Assembly: GCF_037126465.1 (NCBI RefSeq)
Contig: NC_088209.1
Location: 12,656,052 to 12,720,051 of the forward strand
DNA from: Ornithodoros turicata
Taxonomy: Eukaryota > Arthropoda > Arachnida > Ixodida > Argasidae
DNA: 64,000 nucleotides
Direction of reading: 5' to 3'
This document shows, in pieces, positions 22,864 to 35,870 of this stretch; position 1 is the stretch's first letter, and every line of letters begins with the position of its first letter. The notes under the pieces are model-generated. The model was given only the letters and a program-made list of their open reading frames with translations, searched no databases and had not been told where the DNA came from. A program made the position numbers and the translations under genes.

Positions 22864-24293
22864 TATCTGTTGATGAATTTCGATATGAAACTACATGAGC
22901 CGAAACTAAAACTGCGCCTCGAAAGGACAAGAAGACGCAGGCGCCGGCACAATAAAAAAAATAAAATAAAATAAAGTACAAAGCGGTTTCTTCGCAGGGC
23001 CACGAGCTTCGAAATGTATGCACGGCAGTGCAGTCCTTGATGCCCGGATGAAGGGATTGAGTCTCCAGCTCGAAAATACGTGAATGTGCGCCAGTATTTA
23101 TTTCGTGCTCTCAAATGCTTCCAGCAAGACGAGTGTCGGAGTGAAACCGTAATTCTATAAGCTTTCGACGAAGGATAACCACTGACTTTATTTGGACTCG
23201 TTTTGACGACCTATACGTGCAGTTCCGCTGAAAGCAATTAATCGGCTTACCGAAACGAGTATTTCATTCCCTCGGTATGACCCGCCAGAACATGCGTCAG
23301 CGGGAACAGGTTTGACCCCTGCTATGCGGAGGCTATCCACAGTCCGTGGTTGCGCAATCCCCAAGTGGTGCATATATTCCCAGCGGGCAGACATTGTACG
23401 ATATCTTGAGCACCATTTTGAGTCTAAATACTTTCTCGAAAATACCTTCGTTAGTATATTTTGCCATCTTACTTTGTACATTTTCCGAATGGTATATTTG
23501 TACTCTTCTATGCCCTCTATGTTTTCCTTCTTCTTTTCAATGAATTGTGGGGAGAAACAACAACTAACTTATTAGACCCAGAATATATATGGAGGGGCCT
23601 GTTGGTACAAGACTTGTAGTCTTAGATTCAGTTTGATTAAAAGGGTCGAAAGTGGGACGACGGTGTGTGTTGTCTCATCCTCTGTAGTCGCCACACTGCG
23701 AGTCAAATTAACTTATTCGCAGGATTACTTCTTGAAGAAACAGGAGAAGGTCGAAAGACGAACACTGTGGAATACAAGTCCAAGACCTAGCCCATAATGT
23801 CCACGCGTAAATGAAACTCAACAAAACACCAGCGTGAGGCAATATTAACATCGAGTCAATACCAGCTAGCTTGACGGCTCCTGTTGTGTTCACCAATCAT
23901 GTTCCGGACGAATATTCAACTACCTTAAATGTATCTTTTTTTTAAGAAAAAGAAGCTTTGAAGTATTGCATTTACTCTAATCACTTCCGCTTTCCCAAGT
24001 ATATGCACGGTATCATAGGTACCATCTATCTTCATTATTTAGTATGGTATTTTGAACATATTTTGATAGCATGTTGTACATTCCTGCCTGCGCGCTGGTC
24101 TCGGCTGCACACGTTCCCTATCCGTGACGTCACCATTGTACCGCGTGGTTCCCGCGCTTCAGTGTGAGCCCACATAGAGGTGGCAAGGCCAGCTTTTTGT
24201 TCCACTCGCAGAGCTCATACACGATCGAAAATTTGGTATACGCCCTCCGAGGCGGGAACATGGCCACATATAGGTAGAACACGTGGAAAGACA

Positions 24294-24338
24294 TAGTTAG
24301 GACATATTTAAGACATACTTAGGACATAGTTAAGACAT
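24294..24338. repeat. Short tandem repeat, GACATA units
   Basis: About four degenerate copies of a 12-14 base unit AGACATA-TTAGGACATA-TTA. Confidence 0.7.
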
Positions 24339-25077
24339 GTCGCCACACTGCGCAGACAAACTTTACGTGTAACATTACGGTACCATTATTATAGTTAGGA
24401 AACAAAGAATCTCGGTCAGATCTACGAATGTCAGCCAGCGTGAGAATTGTGGGAACGAGAAGGTTGGAGATAAAAACAGAAAGGTTACGAAACTATCTAT
24501 CCTCGTGAAGCGCATTCTGATCGAAATATGGCAGATGGAAAAAGTCAGACAGCGGTAGCAATCGAACCACTACGCACCTCTTAGTTGACGCAACACCCTG
24601 ACGCGCCTGCTTCGACACGTGGATAAATTGTAATTTCGAATGGGAAAAGTCACAGAGCGTAACCCCAATTGTGATCGATGTAATGCCGATAAGTGTTTTG
24701 GTCTAAAAATGTCGTCATCAATAACACGGAGCGAATAAACTTTTTCCTACCTTCATATTTGACCCTTTTATGGGGGTCGCGCAGTCCGAAGACAGCAGTT
24801 TCAGAAGTGGCATGTGGGGGTTGAGGTAACACATTACGCCACTCGACACACGCGGAAGACGTTGCATCATATAAAGCGTCATAAAACAATTTTTCTGGCA
24901 GCGCCTCTTGCAATTCGCCGAGCTTGCGTGTACGTGCCTAGCCGCAGCTTTGATCTTTCACATTTTAAAGAAGAAAGTGAACTGTAGAGCAATTACACCT
25001 TGTAGCCTCCTCCCATTTTTCCTCGTACGCCTTTTTGTCATCTTTAATCAGCATGAATGACACTCTTGTAGATTGTA

Positions 25078-25219
25078 TCTCATTACGGCCGAAGTCTCAT
25101 TACGGCCGATGTCTCAATACGGCCGAAAGTCTCAATACGGCCGATAATCCTTTAATTCCCAAGTGTCTCATTACGGCCAAAGTCTCAATACGGCCGAAGG
25201 CAGTCTCATTACGTGGCCG
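25078..25219. repeat. 17-bp minisatellite, TCTCATTACGGCCGAAG
   Basis: Seven units of TCTCA(T/A)TACGGCCGAAG are visible, interrupted once by about 20 bases (ATAATCCTTTAATTCC). The unit contains CGGCCG. Confidence 0.88.
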
Positions 25220-27030
25220 CCATGTGGTGCTTTTGGACGAGGTTTCTATAAAGTATCAAAATCTACACTATGAGCTGAGTGGTATATGGAAGTGCATGCG
25301 TCAGAAAGAAATCGACTCACACAGACAGCCGCCATTTTTTACGCTTGCGGGGGTCGCGTCGCCGGTCTCCGCCCCCACGCGTGAATAACATATAAGGACG
25401 CATTGCGGTCTCTGGAAGGTGATAAACGGCGAGAAAACAAATATGGGCGTCTGTTATCTACTCTATTATGCCGTATTACGCTTTACTATGCAGGCTGCGC
25501 ATTGTGCTACAACGTAGTATGGGAAAGAATAGTTCCATCTCAGTATTTTTCGATGTGTAACGCGCACACCAAGGAAAGTGGGGGAATATGGAAAATGTCG
25601 AGCGGATAACGCCCATCGATGCGTAACGTGGGTGAAGGCGCCGGCGCGAGCAGTGCACAGAAACTGTAAAGGCCGACCTCCACGGAGCGAATTTTTTGCC
25701 AGTTGTTCGCCGGCACCAGGTCCATGGGACGAAAAACTAGCAGACGATGTCGGAAAATCTTGTTGTGATATCACTGTTGCCAGAGCACGACGCGAAAGCA
25801 TAGTGAAATATCAGTTGCTCAAAAAATGTACTTAACGCAATTTGCAACTAAATCCAACAACTGTCTTAAAAAGTGTGTCCCGTATTGTACCAAAAGGCAT
25901 ATTCGAAAGGAAGATGTGTTTCTTGGCAGAGAATGCCTAGCGTTCTAGCGGTGCAGTAGGCGAGACGGCGAGCAGACGACAGCATCTCACATAGCAAGAA
26001 TAAACACGACGACGACTCACGAGAGCACACGAGTCACGTGCAGACGGCAAGGGAGCGTAAGTGGCGCACGCTCGTATAGCACGCATCCCGTGTTCATTCG
26101 CAGTTGAAGCTCCTGGAATCGCGGACGCTGGGCGACGACTGCGCCCGGAGGCCGAAGTTCCACCCCGTCTTATGTTGAGCGTTCACACGGTGCCAGAGTA
26201 TCGGGAATGGCGTATTGCGCACTTAGCAGACGACACTGTCACCATCTTTTCCCGTCGTCTGCTACGGGATATCTTGTGGCTATGTGGCGAGACGTTCCCC
26301 ACGGTGATTAGTTGCGCGTGAAGACATGACGTAGAGCGCTCATCACGTGACAGCAGAAAGCTATGACGTTTTACGTGTCTTCTGCTGTAGCATTCTGGGG
26401 AATGTCACTCGTGTGAACGATCTACGCCAATGTCTAGCGGTCGGACCATGACCTGAGACAAGAGGTTGCACGGCTATAAGCATGGCTCTTCCAGGAAAAA
26501 TTCCTGTGTGTCACGCGCACCGGCAAGCAACGCGACTGCATCTTCGAGAAATTTTCTACAATGTTGAACACGCCGCAAAATACGGTACATTGCGCATCAA
26601 ACAGAAGTGCGCGTTGCTCCAGAAACTAAATTCGTCCGAGTATATACTATGGCATTCGACTCAGCATCCTTGACGGCGCCTGACTAGTCGTCGCCCGGAA
26701 GTCAAATAGGAAGTGCGGCTAATGTGTGTTAAGAGGAACTCTCTGAAGGGCTTGGTCGTGTGTTATGATGATTAACGTCGTCGTCACCCGCATTTTGCAC
26801 AACTTTGACCTCATTGCGCCCGCGCGCCAGAGTATATACTTTAAAACAGAAAGAAGGCCTTTAGCGCTGGAAGTGCGCGGATTCCTGGGTAACCTACTTC
26901 TCCGCGAAATTTATTTGGCTTTCTTTACACCCGTTACATATTTCCATATGCTTGAGTTGCAGCATCTTTCTGGGGGTGCCCAAGAAACTCCGGGCTATAC
27001 ACTTTCATCACTGCAAAAAAATTCGCGATT

Positions 27031-27262
27031 GACCTCTCCCTGTTTGTAATCAAATGACGTCATAGTGTTCGACAGCGCCACCAATTTGGTAGAGTTGAAC
27101 TACGCTCGAAGCTAGAGGCCAACAAGGTCGCGCCCGAAAGCCACGGTCTTGAGGGGATTATCATGGTCCAATATTTACCATTATTTATTTACCAAGATTA
27201 CCAAGATTTCAGTCTCTCTACCAACGTCATGATGACGTTTCTCTGGTAGAGGTCTATTGCAT
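27031..27262 (+). repeat. Dispersed repeat B, copy 1
   Basis: Starts GACCTCTCCCTGTTTGTAAT, continues GACGTCATAGTGTTCGACAG and TTTGGTAGAGTTGAACTACG, and ends GTCATGATGACGTTTCTCTG. It matches copies at 35871-36150 (inverted) and 43793-44062. The middle is replaced by A/T-rich TTTACCAAGATT repeats. Confidence 0.75.
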
Positions 27263-27718
27263 GCATTGCAGCAGGATCGCACTAATAAGCGCAAAAAAAA
27301 AAAAAACATAGAAAAGAAAATGCAGGAATGACAACACGCACATACAAAGTCTATTATGAACAGAAATTTTTGTTCGCGCACGTATACATTTTTCGTTAGC
27401 ACTATGTGTATGTTGTCTTTACTGCGGCTTTTTATCGCTTCTATAGAGCCGGATGCCTGAATGCCAACGGACCCTGTTTGTCGTTTCAGTTACAGTCTCA
27501 GAGCTCATCGCATTATCGTCGTGAATGCAAAAAAAAAATGTCCCAGGGGCCGATTACAAGCGTTTCGTAATTGAAGGGGCGTGCCAAATTATAACGGGAC
27601 TGACATTTTATGAATAGGCTCGTTTCACGTCCGTATAGCAAGAGTGGGAAGACCAAGTTGGAAGCTTAAATTTCATCTTCAACGGACGTATGACTGTCTT
27701 TAATACGAGTATTTACGA

Positions 27719-27745
27719 TGATGATGATGATAATAATAATAATAG
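27719..27745. repeat. GAT/AAT microsatellite
   Basis: Five GAT units followed by about five AAT units. Confidence 0.9.
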
Positions 27746-28948
27746 TTTGAGTTTCGTCATTCATCACAAAATTCCGTATTAAAGATGACCGCCAAACTGG
27801 TAAATACATTCGTAAGTAAATACAGATATAAACCGTGGTACTTTCGTTCATACAGATTGATCCTTTCAAAGCACTTTATGCTGACAGCTTGGAGGACAGT
27901 ATCATTGCAACTGCACAATGCGACTGTATTTCCACTTGCATCGTTCGTGGCTCGAAAAGAATGCCCACTTCCTAAACTTTGTTGTTTGATTGCCAAATGT
28001 AGGATCGGACAAGACGAGACTTGAGTCACGTCCCTAGACCTCGAAAGCTGAGGGGAACCTTGAAAAAGGCATTCGTTGCTCTGGAGGTTAACAGTGTTTG
28101 AGATAGACTACTGTACAATGTCCAGAGGGCCGCGACAAAAAGAATATTACGCCAACCGAATGGCATACAAACATTTACGAACCTCAAGAGCAGTTCGTTT
28201 TGCAGGTTGCTTACAGCTTTCACTACGCTTCTGTTGCTCTTTCGTTGCGTCTCACAACGCAAAAGTGTGAAAACGTGAGTGTTAAAGGGATGAACTACTA
28301 TTAAACTCAGGAAGTTTCCCAAACTCTGGGAAATGTGTATGCAGTTTGTACACCAGCTAGCTTGCCTACTATATTTCTTCCTTCTATATGAAACTTCAAT
28401 ATTTCTTTGTTTTAGTTTTTCAGACAAGGGAAGCATATACGCACGTATCAGACATGCAAGCTTCAGTCATGTTTATCTCCAGTGAACCTTATACTATCAC
28501 AATGCTGCAGCGTTCCAATTTGATTTAAGACTTGCTCGTCGAGAAAGGAAAGGAACTCACATTGAACGATCCACATCGTAACGAAACATCAACGCTATTT
28601 CGTAGTTTAAAGAGGAATATATTGCCAAGGATGAACGTATCCTTGGAGTTCAGATCTCAATGATAAACTAAGTATTTATATAATTTTATTTGCGCCGCAC
28701 TAAATTTGTAGCCTTCCTGTACTTTATCGGGCGATAAGGAACAGCAAACTGACAGTCAATTTCCATTCTGTCGGAACAGGGCATTTTGCGCTGTTGATTC
28801 ATCGTCCCAGCAGAGAAACTTTGTTGTTGCAAATACTCGAAAATTTGTCGTTGCCCAGAAAGCTCAACAAGAAAATATAGTACGATAACAAGTGGGAATA
28901 TCACATCAAACTATAATTGGTATTCAAGAAAAAATTCTCAACGCTTAC

Positions 28949-28991
28949 CGACAGCAATGAGTGCCAAGAGAGCTAGAAGTGCGCGGAACAT
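28949..28991 (-). CDS. CPAP3/obstructor-like chitin-binding protein, exon 1 (signal peptide)
   Basis: Minus-strand ATG at 28991 is followed by 14 codons, MFRALLALLALIAV, and one base G, then the donor GTAAGC. This is a textbook signal peptide: one positive charge followed by a leucine/alanine core. It ends in phase 1, exactly the phase needed by exon 2. Joining gives GHSQ before the first chitin-binding cysteine, with probable signal cleavage near residues 15-18. Orientation, phase and mature start all agree with exons 2 to 4. The linkage across a 12-kb intron is still inference without a transcript. The whole protein is at least 213 residues: signal peptide plus three CBM14 domains at about 19-72, 87-138 and 148-213. 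In arthropods this class is secreted by epidermis or trachea and binds chitin. Confidence 0.75.
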
Positions 28992-31134
28992 GTTGAACGG
29001 CCAGCGAGAGTGTCGTCGTCTGCTAACTCTCTCCGCAGCAGACGATTACAAGCGCATCTTCTGCCTTGAGGAGGAGCGTCTTTTTCGGAATTTGGGTCAC
29101 GTGCGGTTTGCGGTGGCGAATCCTGACCCCGAGGGTCACGGGGGGTGATTCCCTCCCCCATAGTCCACAGGGTATAGTAGGAATCCAATCGAGATGACAA
29201 CAACACCCGATGAGATGCGATCTTGGCAGTGACTAAGCAGGATTACGGGAGCTCTATAACATTTTGACGATCCGTTCTTTAGTAGGCATTTGCGATTAAC
29301 TATTTGAGCAATAATTATAGAATCGAATAAGAAGCGAATACAAGTAGCACAGCCGCACCGGATACAAATGCAGTACGTGCGAACAGCAGGTATAAGCGTG
29401 TATGCAACACGTACAGCTTGCAACAGAAATAACTTGAACGCCATTCCGGTCTGCGGTAGCTGGTGGTGCTTAGTAGAAATAAGGGCGGAGGATGTTTTAA
29501 GTCATGTATTTGCAGCTCGAGAGTCGACCGCCGTTATGAAGGCGTTGTTTTCTGCTATACGCTGCCAGGGTGGCTCTCTTCCTGCATCACAGGCGAAGCG
29601 GTGTTCAAGTTCAGTTTTGATGCGCGCCGTACTTAAGCTTGTATACTTTAACTTGTATACTTGTAAACTTGTATACTTTAGGATCACTTTTTACAGGAGG
29701 CTGTACGTACAGCGAATAACGTTTTAGGGAATCGTTCGTTTGTTTTATGGAACGTCGACTGCAGCATTGCGCAATGTCATACGTCTCGCAGACGACATGG
29801 AAAGCAGACGACATTTCTCTCTCTCTCTGTGTGAAAGATAACACTGGCGCAGCCGACGAAGAAACTTTTGTCAGTGATAGTGTGCTAAAAATCGCGTGAA
29901 GGATTCCCAGCTCCCGTAAATTCCCTTCAGTAAATTATAAGAAATTAAAGAAACGGCTCATTCCGACCCATTGTCGATACTCTAGTCGGCCATTTTCTTG
30001 AGTTCTCGGTGGAATCGTTGAGGCTTTGAGATTATTTCGAGAAGCATATCTACTAAAGAAGTGGCCCACGAAAAGTGCATATTGGTGCTTCGAAATTGTT
30101 AAAAACGAGCAAAGTAATTATTGTAACAAAACTTAGGCTTCTAAGCAAACGGACATGCACACTTACGCTTTGCCGGCGGCCATTTGGAAATGCAAAGACG
30201 ACGTCTTTTTTCATAAATCATCATAAATACCTGGACCGACTGGAAATATTTATATTCTAGTGCAAAATACGTCCCTAAAGTTTCGTTTATTTCATATCGT
30301 GTTCATTACAAATCCCATACTCTTATTCGTACTTATCCTTAACCGCACTTGTCCGTATTATCCGTATTTGTCCGCTACCAATCAGTAACCAATCCAACGC
30401 TCAGTAACCAATCCTTAACTGTACTTGTCCGTATTATTTGAGGTTAAGGTAACACGGTGGTACTTGGCACCTCCTGTTCGATGTTGTGAAGTTTAGCGAT
30501 GGCCTGTTGCCCATGCACTGTCCCTTAGGCGTAGCATTCTCGTTTTCGTTGTTTTCTCCTGTTTTCCTTTTTTGCGTAAACTATAATGGTGTGTCAGTGG
30601 ATCATCACTGCGGTGTATTAATCTCCCGGCATTACTTGTGTACAATGACGAAACTTTCCTTTTTCCTCCGCCTTGAATGCTAGTGTTCGCAGTATAGGGT
30701 GTCGAACTGAACCGAATCCCGAAAATAAGCCGTATTTGTTTTTGTCGAACCGGAACTGAATGAAACCGATATTGCTCCCGCCATCATGAAACTGAACCGG
30801 ATGGTTGAGGACCCTTCAGTTACTGGTTCAAATAACAGTTCGGAAACATTGAAATTGGCTAATCTGCGGTTCGCCTGGTATCTGCTATATAGTTAGATCC
30901 ACTATAGGCATTCACCTGGATCGATCCACTATGTAGCAACAATTTGAACTTATCTGTGATGTAAATATTATTTCAACAACATCGACAACTACACGAATGA
31001 CGATAGAATGAAGCGATTCACCGCAACAATTGCGGTACCATATACCTCAGTGCATGTGGGTTAATATATGAGTAGGATATTATTTCAGTGCAGCAATAAA
31101 CTATATGCGAAACACATATGAGGCTACATCATGT
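28992..31134. other. Upstream of the CPAP3-like gene; no further exon recognised
   Basis: The stretch just above 28991 would hold the 5' untranslated region and promoter, but I cannot place a start site. A small TGTATACTT tandem lies at 29638-29682. Around 30300-30440 CTTGTCCGTATTA and CAGTAACCAATCC words repeat. At 30697-30860 there is a degenerate CCGAACCG/CGGTTCGG-rich repeat, also present at 52412-52535. Confidence 0.4.
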
Positions 31135-32995
31135 GATGCCCCGATCACACGGCAACTTGAATGTCACTCTCAGCGAATGACATTCGTTCCGTGCCACACG
31201 ATGAAACCAAAAGGCAATACTACATGCGAATGAGATCGAGGAACTCATTCGCTGTTCCCTCTCGCACCGACAGCGTGCCCTCGCAGGAGAGAGGTATAGC
31301 AAAGACAAGAACGATAAACCGTTCGAAGAAATCAAGCACAAATGAGAGGTTGTAATCCACTATGTTTTCAGGAATTTAATAAGTTTTTGAACACCCAGCG
31401 AGGAGGGCTTAATACTGTTTTTCGGGGAACTTCCCTGATTCCCAGTCGCCATGTTGCCAAATGTGGTGCAGATAGGCTTCCTACTTGTCCTTACTTGCGA
31501 TATTTAGCTAAGTGAGCGTCGTCGAAAAGGGGACGATTTTGTGAAATAATCTAATGTTTCGCTAGTTTCGAGAAAACGAAATAAAACTATATAGAATGTA
31601 CCTATAAGGGACTGTGCGACAAACTGGTGGCGCCGCGATGCGGCCTCCGGAGAAAGTACCTTGCGTGATAGCCGCCGGGTAGCCAGCTTTGTTTACATGT
31701 GAAGTGCGGGCATCTTTTTTTGCCACATTGAAACTGTTGCACTTGCATCGCAAACTGTGTCAGCACCTAAAATAACTCTTAATTTGTGACCAGATGCTTC
31801 ATTTCTCGCGATTTCTACGCTTCCAATACCACCGAGGTCACTAGACTCGCAGCGAATAGCGTTTGTGACGCGCGTTCGGCCATTGCATGAGCTGTACACA
31901 ACATGAGCGAATATATTCTATTTGTTTTGCTCTAGTTTCAATGAAACTGAATGAGGACCTGCAAAATTACCAATGATTTACAGTTGCCAGTGAAACGCCG
32001 CTGGATACTGTATCACCGTCAAAGGCACCGACCAAACGGCAACCTATAGTTCGAGATAATGATTCATGTGTTTCATCGCCAGTGCCGAGAGCCGATATTG
32101 CTCCCGGTATGACGAGTCTCACAGTGAGAACAGAAGTTCTACGTTGTCCAAAAGGTTTAGTATTTACGCACCGACCATTTCACAGCTGTTGTCCCGCAAG
32201 CCTACGGCGGTAGCCGAGGTAAAAACTCTTTCTTAAAAAAAATTCTTTGAGGATCTCTTTAGCGTTATTGATACTGGAGATACTGGAAAAACTGCAGTAC
32301 AAGTTCAGGCAATAAGTTGTGACTCCACGTGTTTATTTGTATGGATAAAACGGACGCACGATGTAAATTTCAGTGACGAAGCTATGTGTGTGCAAAGACG
32401 ACGAAAGGAATACAAGACTCAGTAAAAAGCATGATGTTACAAATGACTGGAATCAGAGGAATATACGCATATAGCCTTCGCTAGCAAGCCAGGATTTTGC
32501 GAGGAGTCAAATAACCATCCTCTCGACGTATCACTTACAGGTGTTTTGACCGGACAGACGCGAGTGGCTGTTCTCCTTACGCACTTTTAGATACATTATA
32601 AATACGGTGGTTGCTTCTGTGCAGTTTGTCTCCATTCTCTTCGTTCGCGCCCCAGAAAGGTTCCACATTATTTGCACTTCGAAAATTAGCCCTTCTAATT
32701 ACGGCGGTCGCCACGCAAGCTACGGTTCCACTTGAGAATGCATAGAACGGGCGGCGTGGTATCACGTCGGATACTTCCAAGAGCGCCACTGGCGGCGCTG
32801 TCGCGACGGAGCAGCGCGCCCCCTTTAGGTGTCGCACGGTCGCTCCTGGTGTCTTAATTATTGACAGCGACACCATTTGCGAATGATGTCTTGTTCCTTC
32901 GTGTAGCTGGATGTAATACAAACGAATGACATTTAGTGCGACTGTCATTCGCTGGGAATGGCATTCGGTTTGCCGTGTGACGGCGGTATAATTCG
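31135..32995. repeat. Inverted repeats bounding a possible 1.86-kb element
   Basis: CGATCACACGGCAACTTGAA (from 31141) is matched by the inverse of TTTGCCGTGTGACGGCG near 32990. The similarity continues inward through CAGCGAATGACA on both arms. The interior has no recognisable transposase. A 201-codon minus frame at 32577-33182 crosses the right arm and is not protein-like. Confidence 0.45.
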
Positions 32996-33617
32996 CGAGG
33001 AATCCATGTTCGACCAATGTATGCATCTTTAACTTCGGCTCACTTGCCTGGTACGGAACGAACAAAAGCAACCCGATATCATACGAATGTATACCAATAG
33101 CACCCGATTTTCCCCTCCGGATATCCGGGGAAGGCATCAAACCATGAGCTCGAAATACTTGCACGTTTTCTCCGGCACGCATGCACCCCGTGCACTCCTC
33201 ACTCTAGCTCTTTGTATGGAGTGATTCTCAACGAGTGGGTCAAAGTCTTTCAAACTACGTGGTTCATTTTCCCTTCGAAAACAGCGCTGTATGTACCTTT
33301 CAGCAGCATGTCCTACGTGTACGTAATATTGTCGTAACAACCAGCCTTCGTGAGCTTTAATAATTAATTTCCGTTATTAATAACAATGAGTCTGTGGCTT
33401 AAATTAGAAAGTCGTGCGGTAAAAGGCCTGAGGCCTCTATCCCGCGAAAACTGAAACTGCAACGAGCTCATATATCGCTCACTGTGGCGGATGAAAAAAT
33501 GATGGGAAAACCCAATGAAATTTCTTTCTACGCCGATTCCGCTTATGCCCCCCTTTCCGCTGTGCTCAATCTCTACGATCAGTGTCTCACACCGTTCGCT
33601 ACTTTTTTTTTATGATA

Positions 33618-34034
33618 CAGGGTGTTCAAAATTAAGCTTTCACGAGCGCTACGCAAACACAGCGATGACAGGAAACCGGATGATAACTTTACGCTACTTG
33701 TGTAAGAAACAGGTGCTGCTAATTATGTAGCACCTGTTTCTTACTCAAGGAACAGAAAAAGTAGCACCAGTTTTCTTTTGTTCGCCTATTTATAAAGTGC
33801 TTATAAAAAAAAGTAGCGAACAATACAGGGTGTTCAAAATTAAGCTTTCACTAGCATTATAAACAGGCGAACAAACGAAAACTGTTGCTATTTTTTCTGT
33901 TTCTTGAGTAAGAAACAGGTGCTACATAATTAGCAGCACCTGTTTCTTACACAAGTAGTGTAAAGTTATCATCCGGTTTCCTGTCATCGCTGTGTTTGCG
34001 TAGCGCTCGTGAAGGCTTAATTTTGAACACCCTG
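33618..34034. mobile_element. CAGGGTG-type MITE with an internal extra end
   Basis: Long inverted arms start CAGGGTGTTCAAAATTAAGC at the left and are inverted at the right, with TA on both sides (33616-33617, 34035-34036). The arms contain the small palindrome ACAGGTGCTGCTAATTATGT around AGCACCTGT. A third copy of the terminus begins at 33826, also after TA, which implies a nested or partial second insertion. Confidence 0.85.
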
Positions 34035-34036
34035 TA

Positions 34037-35459
34037 TAAGCTCTCACAAGCTAAGCGAGTATAATAGTGAGTTTTAGTATATAGTACGCTGTCGCCTTTG
34101 CGTACGTAAGGCGATAGTGTAATGTTTCTGCACAATGCGCAAAGCCCTCTTTATGTTACGCGCGTACGCAGATCCCCCAATGCTATCCCTTACGCACGCA
34201 AAGGCCACAGCACGCGAAATACAAGGCCACACTAATATGGGCTACGATATACGAAGCTGTAGTTCCCGTCATCCGATCATTTGCAAAACTAGCAGGAGCG
34301 TGTTGATAATATGAAAGACATTTCAAACTGTGTTTTGCAACTTCATTGTTCGGAGCAGATAAACAAAGCGTCGCGTCGTTTTGATCACGAAGATGAAAAT
34401 AGACTATATCGGAAACGCAAAGAGATATCGCTATATAGTCATTGCACTCCAAACGCGCAGCCGACTTTGCATTTCTTTGCAGCATTTCGGGAAAGATAAA
34501 ATCACCTTAGTTTACTCAGGTTGCTAAACGCGGTCTATTTGTTTTCTCAAGTTAAATACATTACACTTTAGGTATGTGAGCCGCACAAAATAAAGGAATA
34601 GTATTATTTGAGTCTCGAATGTATGTCAACATTCAAATTAATGCTCTTTGCACCCTTGTTTGGTGGAGGAACGCAGGCGACTAACTCTAAGCGAAAAGTA
34701 ATACGACATTTTCTTCTCTAAATCCTTCCATATGGAGGTAACCTCATACGGGGCCACTCTTCCTGAGGAACTCGTGCTCCAGGAAAAAGCGTATTAAACT
34801 CTTTTTTCGTATGGTCAAACGCTTTGCAAGAAAGACCGTCATGTGTCAGCAAGAGTGGAAGCATGCAGGGACCCCATGTAACAATAGTAACTCACAATTC
34901 TTGTGAGACCTAAGCTTTGTTGTCAACACCGCTCAGGATCGAAGCTGTCCATTCTTGTTGCCCTGGTGAAAGCACAAACAAACATTATGCCATTTGTTTC
35001 ATCTTTTTACCAGCTGGTAGGATGACTCGACGAGTGGTCGCTGATGATGGCAGTTGCGCCACTCTACCAGATCGATCGATCTGCTTACACTCATCAGGTT
35101 AATGTAATAATTTTTTTATACAAGGAGTAAGCAGAGGGGGAAATTTTACGATAGCAATTGCGTATATCTCGCACAAAATACTCTCATTGGAGAAAAACGG
35201 TGTTGTACTCCAAACAGTATGACGGAAATGAGTGCCTATTTCTCCTTTTTCTTTTCTTATCAACTCAACTTAACTGAGTATGACGGAAAAATCATTAAAT
35301 GAAGATATCAGCTTTCTTTGTCTTAGGTGCGCGTCATCTCAAGTGCAATGTGAAGCAATATATATTTGGCTGTAACTAGTGGTATACTTTACGCTGGCTA
35401 TTTGAGCAAGCATAAATATTGCACCATCTTTAGACGTAGTATCCTGCAACGAAGTGTCT
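34037..35459. other. Unassigned sequence
   Basis: A/T-rich with only chance frames. CTTACGCACGCAAAGG and TACGTAAGGCGATAGTG words near 34090-34210 may be repeat remnants. Nothing else seen. Confidence 0.35.
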
Positions 35460-35650
35460 ACGGTAAGGCGTTGCCTATAGAGAAGGGTACGGTAGCGGGA
35501 AAGTAGAGGAACATATTTACGTCACTTTTATTTGGTAGCGGTAGCGGTATCGCGTTACTTTTTCAAATTTGTAGCGACGCTAGTAGGGAGCCACTTTTTT
35601 GTGGAGTAGGGGGTAGCGGTATTCCGTTATTTCGTTTCGGTATCGGGTAC
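35460..35650. repeat. GTAGCGGTA-rich degenerate repeat
   Basis: GGTAGCGGTAGCGGTATCG-like words recur with A/T interruptions. Same style as the TAAC-rich repeats at 6148 and 10093. Confidence 0.5.
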
Positions 35651-35870
35651 AACACTGCTTGCTGCTGTTCCGTGAGTGTGATGTACCCCGCTCTGTGACG
35701 CAATGAGTCAAAGCTAAACATTGTCTTCGCTGGCGTTCCCGGAACTTCCAATCTACAAAGTAGACAGAGAGACAACAAAGAAATAAAAAGAAGCACGACG
35801 CTGATACTTTTGTCGAGAAAAGCTAAGCAGAAGTACACTACAAACTGAGGAATCAGAAGAGGAACTGAGG

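Larger units (their letters stand above)
16917..28948 (-). other. Intron 1 of the CPAP3-like gene (about 12 kb)
   Basis: The long first intron lies between the signal-peptide exon and the first domain exon. It carries many insertions listed separately: MITEs at 17318, 20515, 21799 and 22392, SINEs at 18401 and 21165, dispersed repeats at 18810 and 27031, and minisatellites at 24294 and 25078. In the remaining stretches (22864-24290, 25220-27030 and 27263-28948) I see no exon, tRNA or recognisable element end. Confidence 0.6.

Noticed and set aside
28026..28436. 136-codon minus-strand frame
   Set aside because: No domain, inside the first intron, A/T-rich; no supported splice sites.
32577..33182. 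201-codon minus-strand open frame
   Set aside because: It crosses the right arm of an inverted repeat, has no domain, and its composition is not protein-like.
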